Shown piece after piece: positions 43,659-53,072 of a stretch of DNA of 64,000 bases (positions are counted from its first letter, which is position 1; each line of letters begins with the position of its first letter). The translations under genes were made by a program, and so were the position numbers. Source of the DNA: Nostoc sp. CMAA1605 (lineage in GTDB: Bacteria; Cyanobacteriota; Cyanobacteriia; Cyanobacteriales; Nostocaceae); the NCBI RefSeq assembly GCF_021596505.1, contig NZ_PJIZ01000001.1:62001-126000 (forward strand). The letters are read 5' to 3'. The notes under the pieces are model-generated. The model was not told the DNA's origin. It ran no database searches and worked only from the letters and a program-made list of their open reading frames with translations.

Positions 43659-46649
43659 CTAAGAACTATTTTGACATTTATTGTCATTTTTTCTCCAAGT
43701 GGAAGCGTAAGCAGTGGGACTAACACTCAAAATTATCTGCCCTTGGTCATTTAAACTCCAAGTATTAGCCTCTAATGTGGGATTCACAGGAAGAGGTTGA
43801 TGTGATTGAGTTGTGGTGAGAGAATTTGTAGAAATTGCGATCGCCGGCACACGTAAAGCATGATTAGGCTGTGGTGGTATACCTCCTCGCCCTGTAATGG
43901 TAAATTGGCTTTGAGATTGCCTGTTAGCCACGGTTGAAGCTGCACACCCTTGAGTAATCAGCCTGCTAGCATCAACTACATTTGTAGGTAAAGCTACTAA
44001 CTCATTGTTGATATCTGCATTCGGCGTATTGATAATAATTTCACCGTTGAGTTGGGGGTTTTGTTGAGAAAATGCAGTGATATCACTGAGTTTAGTTAAT
44101 ATTTCGCGCTCTTCGATACCGAAAATTCCCTGTGTGTTAATTCTGATTAAACCACCTTTACCCGCAAAGGCATTGGCGGTAATGTCGCTATTTTCATCGG
44201 CAACAGCGACTAAAAACTTACTGTTGATGTCAATATTGCCGCCATTTCCACCTGTTTCTTGAAGTCCGGCGGTGGTGGAAATGCTACTATTATTCCTGAG
44301 TAGTAGTAAGTCTCGTACCTGCAATTGAATATTACCACCTTCACTGCTGAATGTATCGGCTAATAACTGCGATCGCCCCCGCAGAGTCAGAGAATTAGTT
44401 TTTATACTCAAGTCTCCGGCATTACCTTGGCTTTGACTATTCACAGAAATTTCGGCATCATTACTCAAATTAACAAACTTAGATGTTTCTATTTGAATAT
44501 TTCCCCCCTTTCCTTGCCCTAATGTACTGGCACTCAGGTTAGCTCCCTGGTTTAAATTTAGTGACTCTGCTTTGAGATGAATATTGCCACCATTTCCAAT
44601 AGCTATATTTCCTACTTTAGAGGTAATTTCACTAGTAAAGCCATTTGTGTCTTTACCATCTAAATTAACAGCACCTTTCACATCTATAAAAATACTACCT
44701 GCATTGCCTTTGCCAAAGGTAGAACTACCCAAAAAACTCCCCCTTGTTATGCTCAGGGAGTCTGCTGTGATTTTTATATCCCCACCATCTCCAATTGCTT
44801 GTTTTCCTACGTCAGAACCAATTATGCCCATATCAAGCTTGACAGCATCTTGAACATTTATAAAAATATTGCCCGATTTTCCTTGCCCAAAGGTAGTAGT
44901 ATTAATAAAACTATTTCCTGTTATTGTCAGGGAGTCTGCGCTCATATGAATGTCGCCCCCATTTCCCACGGCTTGTGGTACTACTTGAGAGGTAATGTAA
45001 GCATAAGTATTAGGAATATTTAATCTGGGTTCACCATCTAAGAGAATAGCACCTTTAACATCTATAAAAATACTGCCAGAATTTCCTTTGCTCCATGTAG
45101 AGCTACTGATATTAGCACCCTGCGTCATGGTGAGAGACTCGGCTTTGATGTGAATCTCTCCACCATTGCCAGTTCCTGTTTCTGTTACTAAAGACCTAAT
45201 AGTGCTGGAAAAGTTATATCCGTTTTCTTCGCCACCATAGAGGTTGATTGCACCATTAACATCTATAAAAATATTGCCAGCATTTCCCTGCCCCAAACTA
45301 CGGCTGCCTAAAAAGCCTCCTTTGTCCATTGTAAGAGAATCTGCTTTGAGGTGAATTTCTCCACCATTGCCAATTGCTGTGCGTGCTATTCCAACACCAA
45401 AGTAAGAATACGACTCAATGTTGTCAGATGATAATAATACAGGCCCACTAACATTTGCGTAGATACTACCACTATTGGCGATGCCAAGACTACGTGTACT
45501 GAAAAAACTTGCACCAGTCACATCAAGTGAGCCTGCTTGAAGATTGATATTGCCACTAATTCCTGTAGCATTCACTTCGATTTGGTTAACGACAGCACTC
45601 TTTTGACTTAAAGATATAGCCTGTGTAGCATTTAAACTAATATCTCCTGCCTTTGCCTCTGCTGTACCCAATCCTGTTGTAATCCCGGCTAAAACCAGAC
45701 TTTCTTCACTTATATCAATATTGTGACCAGTGAGAGCGATCGCACCACCACCATCAGCTGCTACATTCACAATCGCTCCATTCCTCAGAGAAATATCACC
45801 CCGTGCGATTTCCTGGGGAAATGTCAAGGAAATATGATTACCATCCACTTCTAAGCCAATTTCCCCTACACTAGCTACACTAGCTAACTCCACCCGTCCA
45901 CCCAAAGCATTTATTTCGCCTGTATTCAATATATTTCCCCCCACTAATAACAGGCTTTTTCCATCACCTACGCTTAATCCAAACAGGGGATTTTGCGATT
46001 TATCCTCTCCGACTGCAACTATCGACCTATTTTCAATTGCCCCTGCACCAATTTGGTTAAAAAATAAGGCTGATGGTTTAACAGTTAAAAGTGGAACTGC
46101 TTGGGGAGATGAAGCACTGAAAAATCCTTGTTCGCCAAATTTAATACTATTAGCTGATGTGGCGACAAATGAACCACGAATATCTAAACTTGCATCTGCA
46201 CCAAATATAATCCCATTGGGATTGAGCAAAAATAGGTTGGCATTGCCTAATACCCCCAACTTGCCCAAGATTTCCGAACGATTACTTCCTGTCACTCTCG
46301 CTAAAATATTTTCAATCCCTGTGGGATTGGCAAAATACACAGTTTTTCCCTCGCTGACATGAAATTCACGGAAACTATGAAACAGGTTCATCCCGCGCAC
46401 ACTTCCACCCGTGATTCCTTCTTGTGCAACCCCATTGAAGTTGTTGATGATTTGGGATTTTTCTGTTCCCAAGCTATCATCCGGTACTATCTGACTTTGG
46501 GCTAGAGTGTGTTCTGCCATTGAAATGATGATCATTTCTAACAAAGCTAGGCAGATCCCTAATTTTAATTTTCTTAGGTCATCCCAGCTACTATGAATCT
46601 CCTGGAATAAAGTTAGCTGATCTCTTCGCCAAGTTTTTCTAAGCACCAT
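43659..46649 (-). CDS. Two-partner-secretion exoprotein, copy 2
   Basis: 996 residues from the ATG at 46649, which overlaps the preceding exoprotein stop by 11 bp. The start MVLRKTWRRDQLTLFQEIHS resembles the CHAT protein start (MLPRKTNW) and not those of the other exoproteins, while the TPS domain that follows (SQIVPDDSLGTEKSQIINNF, then FHSFREFHV and LLNPNGIIFGADASL) is almost identical to copy 3. The beta-helix contains at least six units of the GNGGEIHLKAESLTM / GSIFIDVKGA type. It looks like a recombinant of two duplication units. Secreted surface protein; ligand unknown. Confidence 0.9.
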   Translation of the reverse strand: MVLRKTWRRDQLTLFQEIHSSWDDLRKLKLGICLALLEMIIISMAEHTLAQSQIVPDDSLGTEKSQIINNFNGVAQEGITGGSVRGMNLFHSFREFHVSEGKTVYFANPTGIENILARVTGSNRSEILGKLGVLGNANLFLLNPNGIIFGADASLDIRGSFVATSANSIKFGEQGFFSASSPQAVPLLTVKPSALFFNQIGAGAIENRSIVAVGEDKSQNPLFGLSVGDGKSLLLVGGNILNTGEINALGGRVELASVASVGEIGLEVDGNHISLTFPQEIARGDISLRNGAIVNVAADGGGAIALTGHNIDISEESLVLAGITTGLGTAEAKAGDISLNATQAISLSQKSAVVNQIEVNATGISGNINLQAGSLDVTGASFFSTRSLGIANSGSIYANVSGPVLLSSDNIESYSYFGVGIARTAIGNGGEIHLKADSLTMDKGGFLGSRSLGQGNAGNIFIDVNGAINLYGGEENGYNFSSTIRSLVTETGTGNGGEIHIKAESLTMTQGANISSSTWSKGNSGSIFIDVKGAILLDGEPRLNIPNTYAYITSQVVPQAVGNGGDIHMSADSLTITGNSFINTTTFGQGKSGNIFINVQDAVKLDMGIIGSDVGKQAIGDGGDIKITADSLSITRGSFLGSSTFGKGNAGSIFIDVKGAVNLDGKDTNGFTSEITSKVGNIAIGNGGNIHLKAESLNLNQGANLSASTLGQGKGGNIQIETSKFVNLSNDAEISVNSQSQGNAGDLSIKTNSLTLRGRSQLLADTFSSEGGNIQLQVRDLLLLRNNSSISTTAGLQETGGNGGNIDINSKFLVAVADENSDITANAFAGKGGLIRINTQGIFGIEEREILTKLSDITAFSQQNPQLNGEIIINTPNADINNELVALPTNVVDASRLITQGCAASTVANRQSQSQFTITGRGGIPPQPNHALRVPAIAISTNSLTTTQSHQPLPVNPTLEANTWSLNDQGQIILSVSPTAYASTWRKNDNKCQNSS

Positions 46650-49584
46650 GACAGCCACCATAATTTGTGCCAAAAGTAGAAGCGTAAGCAGTAGGACTGA
46701 CGCTCAAAATGATTTGTCCTTGGTCATTTAGACTTAAAGTATTAGCCTCTAATGGGGGAGTAAAAGGGAGGGGTTGATTTAATTGAATTGTGGTTAGAGG
46801 ATTTGCAGAAATAGCGATCGCCGGCACACGTAAAGCATGATTAGGCTGTGGTGGTATACCTCCTCGCCCTGTAATGGTAAATTGGCTTTGAGATTGCCTG
46901 TTAGCCACAGTTGAAACTGCACATCCTTGAGTAATCAGCCTGCTAGCATCAACTACATTTGTAGGTAAAGCTACTAACTCATTGTTGATATCTGCATTCG
47001 GCGTATTGATAATAATTTCACCGTTGAGTTGGGGGTTTTGTTGGGAAAAGGCAGTGATATCACTGAGGTTAGTTAATGTTTCACTTCTTTCAATACCGAA
47101 AATTCCCTGTGTGTTAATTCTGATTAAACCACCTTTACCTGCAAAGGCATTGGCGATGATATCACTATTTTCATTGGGAAGAGTGACTAAAAATTTGGTG
47201 TTAATGTCAATATTGCCGCCATTGCCGCCAGCTTCTTGAAGCCCGGCGGTGGTGGAAATGCTGCTATTATCTCTAAGCAGTAGTAAATCTCTTATCTGCA
47301 ATTGAATATTACCACCTTCGCTGCTGAATGTATCTGCTAATAACTGCGATCGCCCCCCCAGAGTTAGAGAGTTAGTTTTTATTCCCACATCACCTGCATT
47401 ACCTTGGCTTTGGCTATTCACAGAAATTTCGGCATCATTACTCAAATTGACAAACTTAGATGTCTCTATCTGAATATTTCCCCCTTTCCCTTGCCCTGCT
47501 GTACTGGCACTTAGGTTAGCTCGCCGGGTTAAATTGAGAGACTCTGCTTTGAGATCAATATTGCCACTATTACCAACTGCCCTCTCTTCAGATTTTGTCG
47601 TGATCCCACTAGGTGAGTTACTCTGAGTCTCACCATCGATGTTAATCACACCGCCCACATCTACATAGATATTTCCTGCATTTCCTTGTGCAAAAGTGCT
47701 TGTACTCAAACTACCTCCTTGTGCAAGATTCAAGGAGTTTGCCTTTAGATGAATCTCTCCTCCACTTCCAACTGCTGATGGTGCTATTACTTGAGTTCTA
47801 ATTCCACTAGAAAAGCCAGTGCTATCCTCACCACTTATTTTCACAGAATCCTTGACATCAACAAAAATATTGCCGCCATTACCTCTGCCAAAAGTGCTGC
47901 TACTAAGACCAGCCCCTTGAGTTAAAGTTAGGGACTCCGCTTTGAGATGAATATCACCACTATTTCCCACGGCTGGTGGTGCTACTTGACTAACAATACC
48001 ACTGGGAAATTCTAGACTTTCACCATCGAAGATCGCCGCACCTTGAATATCAACGAAGATATTGCCACTATTTCCTCGTCCAAAGGTGCTGTTAATAATG
48101 GAACTGCCCTGTAAGAGTGTGAGAGATTCTGCTTTGAGATGAATATCTCCACTATTTCCCTCGGCTCCTGGTGCTACCTGAGTTGTGATGACACTAGCAA
48201 GTACGCGATCAATTGTACTATTATCACTCTTCTTCAGAGTTATAGCACCTTTAACATCAACGAAGATATTGCCACTATTGCCTGTTCCCAGGTTAAAGCT
48301 ACTGATCTGACTGTTATCAATTAAATTGAGAGAGTCTGCTTGGATATTAATATTACCGCTATTACCTATTGCCCAGTTAGAGCTATTGATCCGGCTGTTA
48401 TCACTTAAATTGAGAGAGTCTACTTGGATATTGATATTACCGCTATTGCCTGTGCCAAAGTTAGGGGTATTGATGCGGTTACCATTAAGTGAACCATCAA
48501 TTAAATTGAGCGAGCCTGCTTGGATATTGATATTACCGCCATTACCTGTAGCATTCACTCCGACTTGGTTGATGATGCGACTAGATTGACTCAACGATAT
48601 AGCTTGTGTAGCCTTTAAATTAATATCCCCAGCTTGTGTGGCTGGTGTTCCTAAACTTGCGCCAATACCTGCATTGAGCAAGCTATCTTCTTTTAACTCA
48701 ATATTGTTACCAGTGAGAGCGATCGCACCTCCACCACCAGATGCTACATTCACAATCGCCCCATTCCTCAGTGAAATATCACCCCGTACCAGTCCTTGGG
48801 GAAATGTCAAGGATAGCTTGTTACCATCAATACTTAACCCGACTTCCCCCACACTGGCTACACTGCCTAACTCCACCCGTCCACCCAAAGCATTTAACCG
48901 CCCAGCATTCAGCACCTTTCCCCCCACTAACAGCAAGCTATTGCCATCAGCTACCCTCAAACCCAATACACGATTATTTGTTTGATTCACTCCTGCTGCT
49001 GCGATGGAACTATTTTCAATTGCCCCTGCACCAATTTGGTTAAACAATAAAGCTGATGGTTGGATTGTCAAAAGTGGAACTGGTTGTGGTGATGAAGCAC
49101 TAAACAATCCTTGTTCGCCAAATTTAATACTATTAGCTGATGTGGCAACAAATGAACCACGAATATCTAAACTTGCACCTGAGCCAAATATAATCCCATT
49201 GGGATTGAGCAAAAATAGGTTGGCATTGCCTAATACCCCTAACTTGCCCAAGATTTCCGAACGATTACTTCCTGTCACTCTCGCTAAAATATTTTCAATC
49301 CCCGTGGGATTGGCGAAATACACAGTTTTTCCCTCGCTGACATGAAATTCACGGAAACTATGAAACAGGTTCATCCCGCGCACACTTCCACCCGTGATTC
49401 CTTCTTGTGCAACCCCATTGAAGTTGTTGATGATTTGGGATTTTTCTGTTCCCAAGCTATCATCTGGTACTATCTGACTTTGGGCTAGAGTGTGTTCTGA
49501 CAAGAAAATGATAATCGTTTTTAAAAAAGCCAAACAGATCGTTAACGGTAATTTTGTTTGACAATGCCAACCACTATCAGTCAT
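46639..49584 (-). CDS. Two-partner-secretion exoprotein, copy 3
   Basis: 981 residues from the ATG at 49584 (a TTG at 49596 is an alternative). The signal region CLAFLKTIIIFLSEHTLAQS is followed by the same ~150-residue TPS domain as copy 2, with FHSFREFHV and LLNPNGIIFGSGASL. The beta-helix has GNSGNINIQADSLNL and GNSGDIHLKAESLTL units, different in number and order from copy 2. It is the first gene of the four-gene minus-strand operon (copy 3, copy 2, copy 1, CHAT). A terminator upstream separates it from the AraC-type regulator gene, so it has its own promoter in 49585-49677. Confidence 0.9.
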   Translation of the reverse strand: MTDSGWHCQTKLPLTICLAFLKTIIIFLSEHTLAQSQIVPDDSLGTEKSQIINNFNGVAQEGITGGSVRGMNLFHSFREFHVSEGKTVYFANPTGIENILARVTGSNRSEILGKLGVLGNANLFLLNPNGIIFGSGASLDIRGSFVATSANSIKFGEQGLFSASSPQPVPLLTIQPSALLFNQIGAGAIENSSIAAAGVNQTNNRVLGLRVADGNSLLLVGGKVLNAGRLNALGGRVELGSVASVGEVGLSIDGNKLSLTFPQGLVRGDISLRNGAIVNVASGGGGAIALTGNNIELKEDSLLNAGIGASLGTPATQAGDINLKATQAISLSQSSRIINQVGVNATGNGGNINIQAGSLNLIDGSLNGNRINTPNFGTGNSGNINIQVDSLNLSDNSRINSSNWAIGNSGNINIQADSLNLIDNSQISSFNLGTGNSGNIFVDVKGAITLKKSDNSTIDRVLASVITTQVAPGAEGNSGDIHLKAESLTLLQGSSIINSTFGRGNSGNIFVDIQGAAIFDGESLEFPSGIVSQVAPPAVGNSGDIHLKAESLTLTQGAGLSSSTFGRGNGGNIFVDVKDSVKISGEDSTGFSSGIRTQVIAPSAVGSGGEIHLKANSLNLAQGGSLSTSTFAQGNAGNIYVDVGGVINIDGETQSNSPSGITTKSEERAVGNSGNIDLKAESLNLTRRANLSASTAGQGKGGNIQIETSKFVNLSNDAEISVNSQSQGNAGDVGIKTNSLTLGGRSQLLADTFSSEGGNIQLQIRDLLLLRDNSSISTTAGLQEAGGNGGNIDINTKFLVTLPNENSDIIANAFAGKGGLIRINTQGIFGIERSETLTNLSDITAFSQQNPQLNGEIIINTPNADINNELVALPTNVVDASRLITQGCAVSTVANRQSQSQFTITGRGGIPPQPNHALRVPAIAISANPLTTIQLNQPLPFTPPLEANTLSLNDQGQIILSVSPTAYASTFGTNYGGCHGA

Positions 49585-49677
49585 CGTAGAAGCCAAAACT
49601 TAATGCAAGGTGAGTTAAAAACTGAGTTTCGTTGTGATTGTATGATAGCAAGAGAACCATTTAGGTTAAATTTAGTT

Positions 49678-49708
49678 AAAAAAGCCCTAAAATAGTGAAA
49701 AATTAGGG
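49678..49708 (-). terminator. Terminator of the PAS-AraC gene
   Basis: On the minus strand CCCTAA / TTAGGG (49708-49703 with 49690-49685) forms a stem followed by CTTTTTTAA. It lies about 55 bp after the regulator stop and before the exoprotein operon. Confidence 0.65.
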
Positions 49709-49761
49709 ATTACTGAATGCCGGTCTAAACAAGATGATACTTTTGAATTACCATCATCTTC

Positions 49762-50625
49762 TCAATTCAGCAACACCGCAGATGCTTCATTGTAAATAAA
49801 CTGAGATTTCCTCCAAGCTTGGGGTGTAGTCTGATGATTCTGGCGAAACTGTCGGAAGAAATGTCCTTCATGTTGATAGCCGACGGCTTCAGCAATCTGA
49901 CTTACCGACAAATCACTTTCCTTGAGCAGATTACGTGCTGCTAACATCCTACGTTCAACAATCCAGTGATTGACTGTTTTTCCGGTATGACGACGCACCA
50001 AATTAGTTAAGTAAGCCGGACAGTAACCGACTGCTGTGGCTACATCACACAAGCTAATCGGTTGATGATAATTCTCCTCAATAAAGTTAAACACCTGATT
50101 TAATAGCGCGTTTCCAGGAAATGCTAACAAGGGATATTTTGGTTTTTCCTCCTGACTGGAGATGCTTGGGAATATTGGCGTTGGGGAAGTTTCTGAAACA
50201 ACTGTTTGTGACTTAATGTGGCAAATCAATAGATAACTATATTTTTTGCCCTCAGATTCTATGGAAGTAACAGTGATTTCCAATGACAGGTTACAACCGT
50301 CTTGTCTTTGGTATTGAGTATTAAAGGATGTCTGATGTTGCTGTTTGTCAGTATGCCAAAAATTTGCCCAAACATTGAGTAAAAAATCTAGGTTGAGGTC
50401 TTGTATACCCATAGATACCAACTGTTCACGGGAATTCCCCACTAACTGACAAACAGCTTGATTAACGTATAAAACTTTGGCATTGGGTTTTGCAATTGGC
50501 TCTATCCAGAAAATTGGTTCTGGTACACGCTCCATCAAAAACTGAGTAAAGCGTAGTTCTTCTGGTTGTAATTTTAGTGTTAATGGAGGATTACTGGACT
50601 CAGCCATACAAATGGTAGCCACCAT
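49762..50625 (-). CDS. AraC-family transcriptional regulator with PAS sensor domain
   Basis: The 287-residue protein (a second ATG at 50607 gives MAESSNPPLT) has an N-terminal PAS domain (about 25-140: FTQFLMERVPEPIFWIEPIA, then LYVNQAVCQLVGNSREQLVS) and a C-terminal AraC double helix-turn-helix (about 180-280: ISLCDVATAVGYCPAYLTNL and LSVSQIAEAVGYQHEGHFFR). The second HTH ends with the usual FRQNHQTTPQAWRK. The PAS pocket has no obvious haem or flavin ligand that I can name. It sits next to the exoprotein operon on the same strand and is a natural candidate for its regulator, which is inference. Confidence 0.9.
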   Translation of the reverse strand: MVATICMAESSNPPLTLKLQPEELRFTQFLMERVPEPIFWIEPIAKPNAKVLYVNQAVCQLVGNSREQLVSMGIQDLNLDFLLNVWANFWHTDKQQHQTSFNTQYQRQDGCNLSLEITVTSIESEGKKYSYLLICHIKSQTVVSETSPTPIFPSISSQEEKPKYPLLAFPGNALLNQVFNFIEENYHQPISLCDVATAVGYCPAYLTNLVRRHTGKTVNHWIVERRMLAARNLLKESDLSVSQIAEAVGYQHEGHFFRQFRQNHQTTPQAWRKSQFIYNEASAVLLN

Positions 50626-51374
50626 ATTTCAACCTCATTGAAACTATATAGACTGCGCGAGAATATAGAGAAACACTCACTAACAACAGATGTTGGGCAT
50701 TGATGGTAAAAATTTAGACCTGTAATGTCAGCTTGTCACACCAATTCAGAATTCAGAATTCAGAAAGTGAGACTCAGCATAACTTTTAGCAGTTGCATCT
50801 GCATCAACTTTTGCGTGAATTGGTATCAGGTAGTCTATTCAAGTTCATTGATTGTGTTTAAGCGCGTACAGTGCAAACATCTGAACTAAAATTCAGCTTT
50901 ACTATCAGCACTATGATTAAAATCATACGTCAGTAGTGGTAATTTCAGTCATGAACTTTTTATTAACTTAGTTAATGTAAATACTAGTAAACCAAGATTA
51001 AGTTCAGTTTATCCCTTTACAAAGCTTTACAAAACTTTACATAATTGTGTCTTGTATTTACAGGTAATAACCCGATAAAAAGTAGAAATATAGGCGACAA
51101 ATACACTTCTCGACGCAGGTTTTTGCCGATATCATCGGTGTTTCACATTCTGACTGAGATCAGTCAATTACGTAAATTAGTCCTGTTGCAAGATGATAGT
51201 CATCTAGAGATTGCATCACTTGATCTAAGTTGATGACAATCAATTTCAGCCTGATTGTGTGTACTGATCTGAGATGTTAGGATTGTAATAGAGGTAAAAT
51301 CTCTAAATTTATCTAACAAAGTTAATATCAACGACATCTGTAAATTTTGCATTTGCGTATATTCTTAAATCTCA
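50626..51374. other. Spacer between the AraC-type gene and the STAND gene, with a MITE-like element
   Basis: A third, shorter member of the ATACCAATTCAC family lies at 50740-50827, with ACCAATTCA / TGAATTGGT ends and internal GAATTCA heptamers. The remaining ~550 bp are AT-rich. A 62-codon frame at 51045 has no supporting features. Promoters for both flanking genes must be here. Confidence 0.5.
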
Positions 51375-53027
51375 ATGAATGTGGAAGAAGTCATCCAAAC
51401 CATAGATCACATCTTTTTGACTAATACCGGTCAACACTTAAAAGATGTGGAATCCATCATCCTCAGAGGAGCATGGCAAGCCAAAACCTATGAACAGATT
51501 GCAGATACCTGTGATTACAGTTTGGGTTACATCAAACAAGTGGCAGCTCCTAAGCTGTGGAAATTATTATCAGATGTTTTAGGGGAAGACATCAGTAAAA
51601 CTAATTTCCGATTCATCCTAGAAAGGTTGTGGCAAGAGCTATCCACAGTTAATCTCAACCAGACAGCATTTAGAGAATCTGTGAGTGAACCAACCCTAAA
51701 AACCTCACGAAATCGGGGTGAAATACCAGAAATCGGCGTTTTCTATGGACGCACTCCAGAGCTTACCACCTTAAAAGAGTGGTTAGTCAATCAACAGTGT
51801 CGGCTAGTAGCAGTTGTGGGTATGGGGGGAGTTGGCAAGACAACATTAGCCGCAAAATGTGTTCAACAAATACAAACAGAATTTGATTTGATTATTTGGC
51901 GAGATTTACGCCAAGATCCATTACTTAGCCAATTGCTGACGGAAATCAGCCCACTTATAGAATCACAGCAGAATTATCTAATTGCACAAGACATTGATGC
52001 TCAAATTACCGAATTTATTAATTTTCTCCGCCAATATCGTTGTCTTGTTATTTTAGATGCAACTACTAATATTCAGCAAAGTAGCAATACGGTTGGACAT
52101 TATCGAGAAGGTTTTGAAATTTACGGTAAATTCTTAAAAAGATTAGGGCAAGAATATCATCGTAGTTCTGTGATGTGGATAGGACGGGAGAAACCCAAGG
52201 AAATTGCCTTGATGGCAGGAGAAAATTGTCCGGTGCGCTCCTTATCTCTACAAGGTTTAGACTCATCAGGCAAGGAAATATTTCAAGAGAAAAAGTTATT
52301 AGATCCAGATACTTGGGATGACTTGATTCAGCTTTATAGAGGTAATCCTTTAGCTTTGAAAATTGTTGCTAATACTATTCAAGAATTATTTGGGGGTAAG
52401 GTTTCTGCCTTCTTGAAACAAGAGACGATAGTTTTTGGTGAACTGAACGATATTTTAGACGAACAGTTTGAGTATCTATCAGATTTAGAGCAGGAAATTC
52501 TCTACTGGTTAGCAATTGAGTGTCAACCAATTTCTCTATCGCAATTACGTGGAGATATTGTAGCCCCCGTCACCCAAGCAGAATTAATGGAAGCGATAGA
52601 ATCACTTTTGCGGCGATCGCTGATTGAAAGAACCGTAGTGGAAGAAGATGTCCTGTTTTCGCTCCAGCAGCCTGTGGTGTCGCAATATGTAATTAATCAG
52701 ATTTGTGAGCGCGTTTGTCAAGAGATTCGGGAATTTGGTAGACACCAAAAAATTGAAACAATAGAGGTTTTGCGAATTCTATCTTTAGTGCAGCAAAAAC
52801 AGAAAGATGCAGTTATTCAAGAAATGCAAGTCCGCTTAGTTCTGAAACCCATTAAAAACCAACTATATAAAATATTCAAAGATGAAAGCTTAATTGAATC
52901 ATACCTTACCAAAATCCTCTCCCTTTTGCAAGGAAAAACTCCCTTGTTTGTGGGCTATGCCAAAAGTAATGTTAATAATCTGCTGCTAGAACTTAAATCT
53001 GATTTGAGTAACGTCAGTTATCGATAA
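51375..53027 (+). CDS. STAND-type NTPase (NB-ARC/AP-ATPase) with N-terminal vMAP-like helix-turn-helix
   Basis: The 550-residue protein opens with a helical domain (residues 1-90: LKDVESIILRGAWQAKTYEQ, then KTNFRFILERLW) typical of cyanobacterial STAND and vWA-MoxR-associated proteins. A P-loop NTPase follows: Walker A GMGGVGKTT at 149-157, LIIWRDLRQ, Walker B CLVILDAT, and GNPLALKIVANTIQELFGG, the NB-ARC GLPLA equivalent. The winged-helix part follows to about 450. The usual C-terminal WD40 or TPR sensor array is missing, replaced by ~100 helical residues. STAND proteins are switch-like signalling or defence ATPases. Only 45 bp separate it from the CHASE2 kinase. Confidence 0.85.
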   Translation: MNVEEVIQTIDHIFLTNTGQHLKDVESIILRGAWQAKTYEQIADTCDYSLGYIKQVAAPKLWKLLSDVLGEDISKTNFRFILERLWQELSTVNLNQTAFRESVSEPTLKTSRNRGEIPEIGVFYGRTPELTTLKEWLVNQQCRLVAVVGMGGVGKTTLAAKCVQQIQTEFDLIIWRDLRQDPLLSQLLTEISPLIESQQNYLIAQDIDAQITEFINFLRQYRCLVILDATTNIQQSSNTVGHYREGFEIYGKFLKRLGQEYHRSSVMWIGREKPKEIALMAGENCPVRSLSLQGLDSSGKEIFQEKKLLDPDTWDDLIQLYRGNPLALKIVANTIQELFGGKVSAFLKQETIVFGELNDILDEQFEYLSDLEQEILYWLAIECQPISLSQLRGDIVAPVTQAELMEAIESLLRRSLIERTVVEEDVLFSLQQPVVSQYVINQICERVCQEIREFGRHQKIETIEVLRILSLVQQKQKDAVIQEMQVRLVLKPIKNQLYKIFKDESLIESYLTKILSLLQGKTPLFVGYAKSNVNNLLLELKSDLSNVSYR

Positions 53028-53072
53028 TAATGTTCCCCGTTAATACTCCCACTAAATATAAAACGTTGAAAT

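Noticed and set aside
51045-51233. 62-codon frame in the spacer before the STAND gene
   Set aside because: No ribosome binding site, no recognisable pattern, AT-rich spacer composition.
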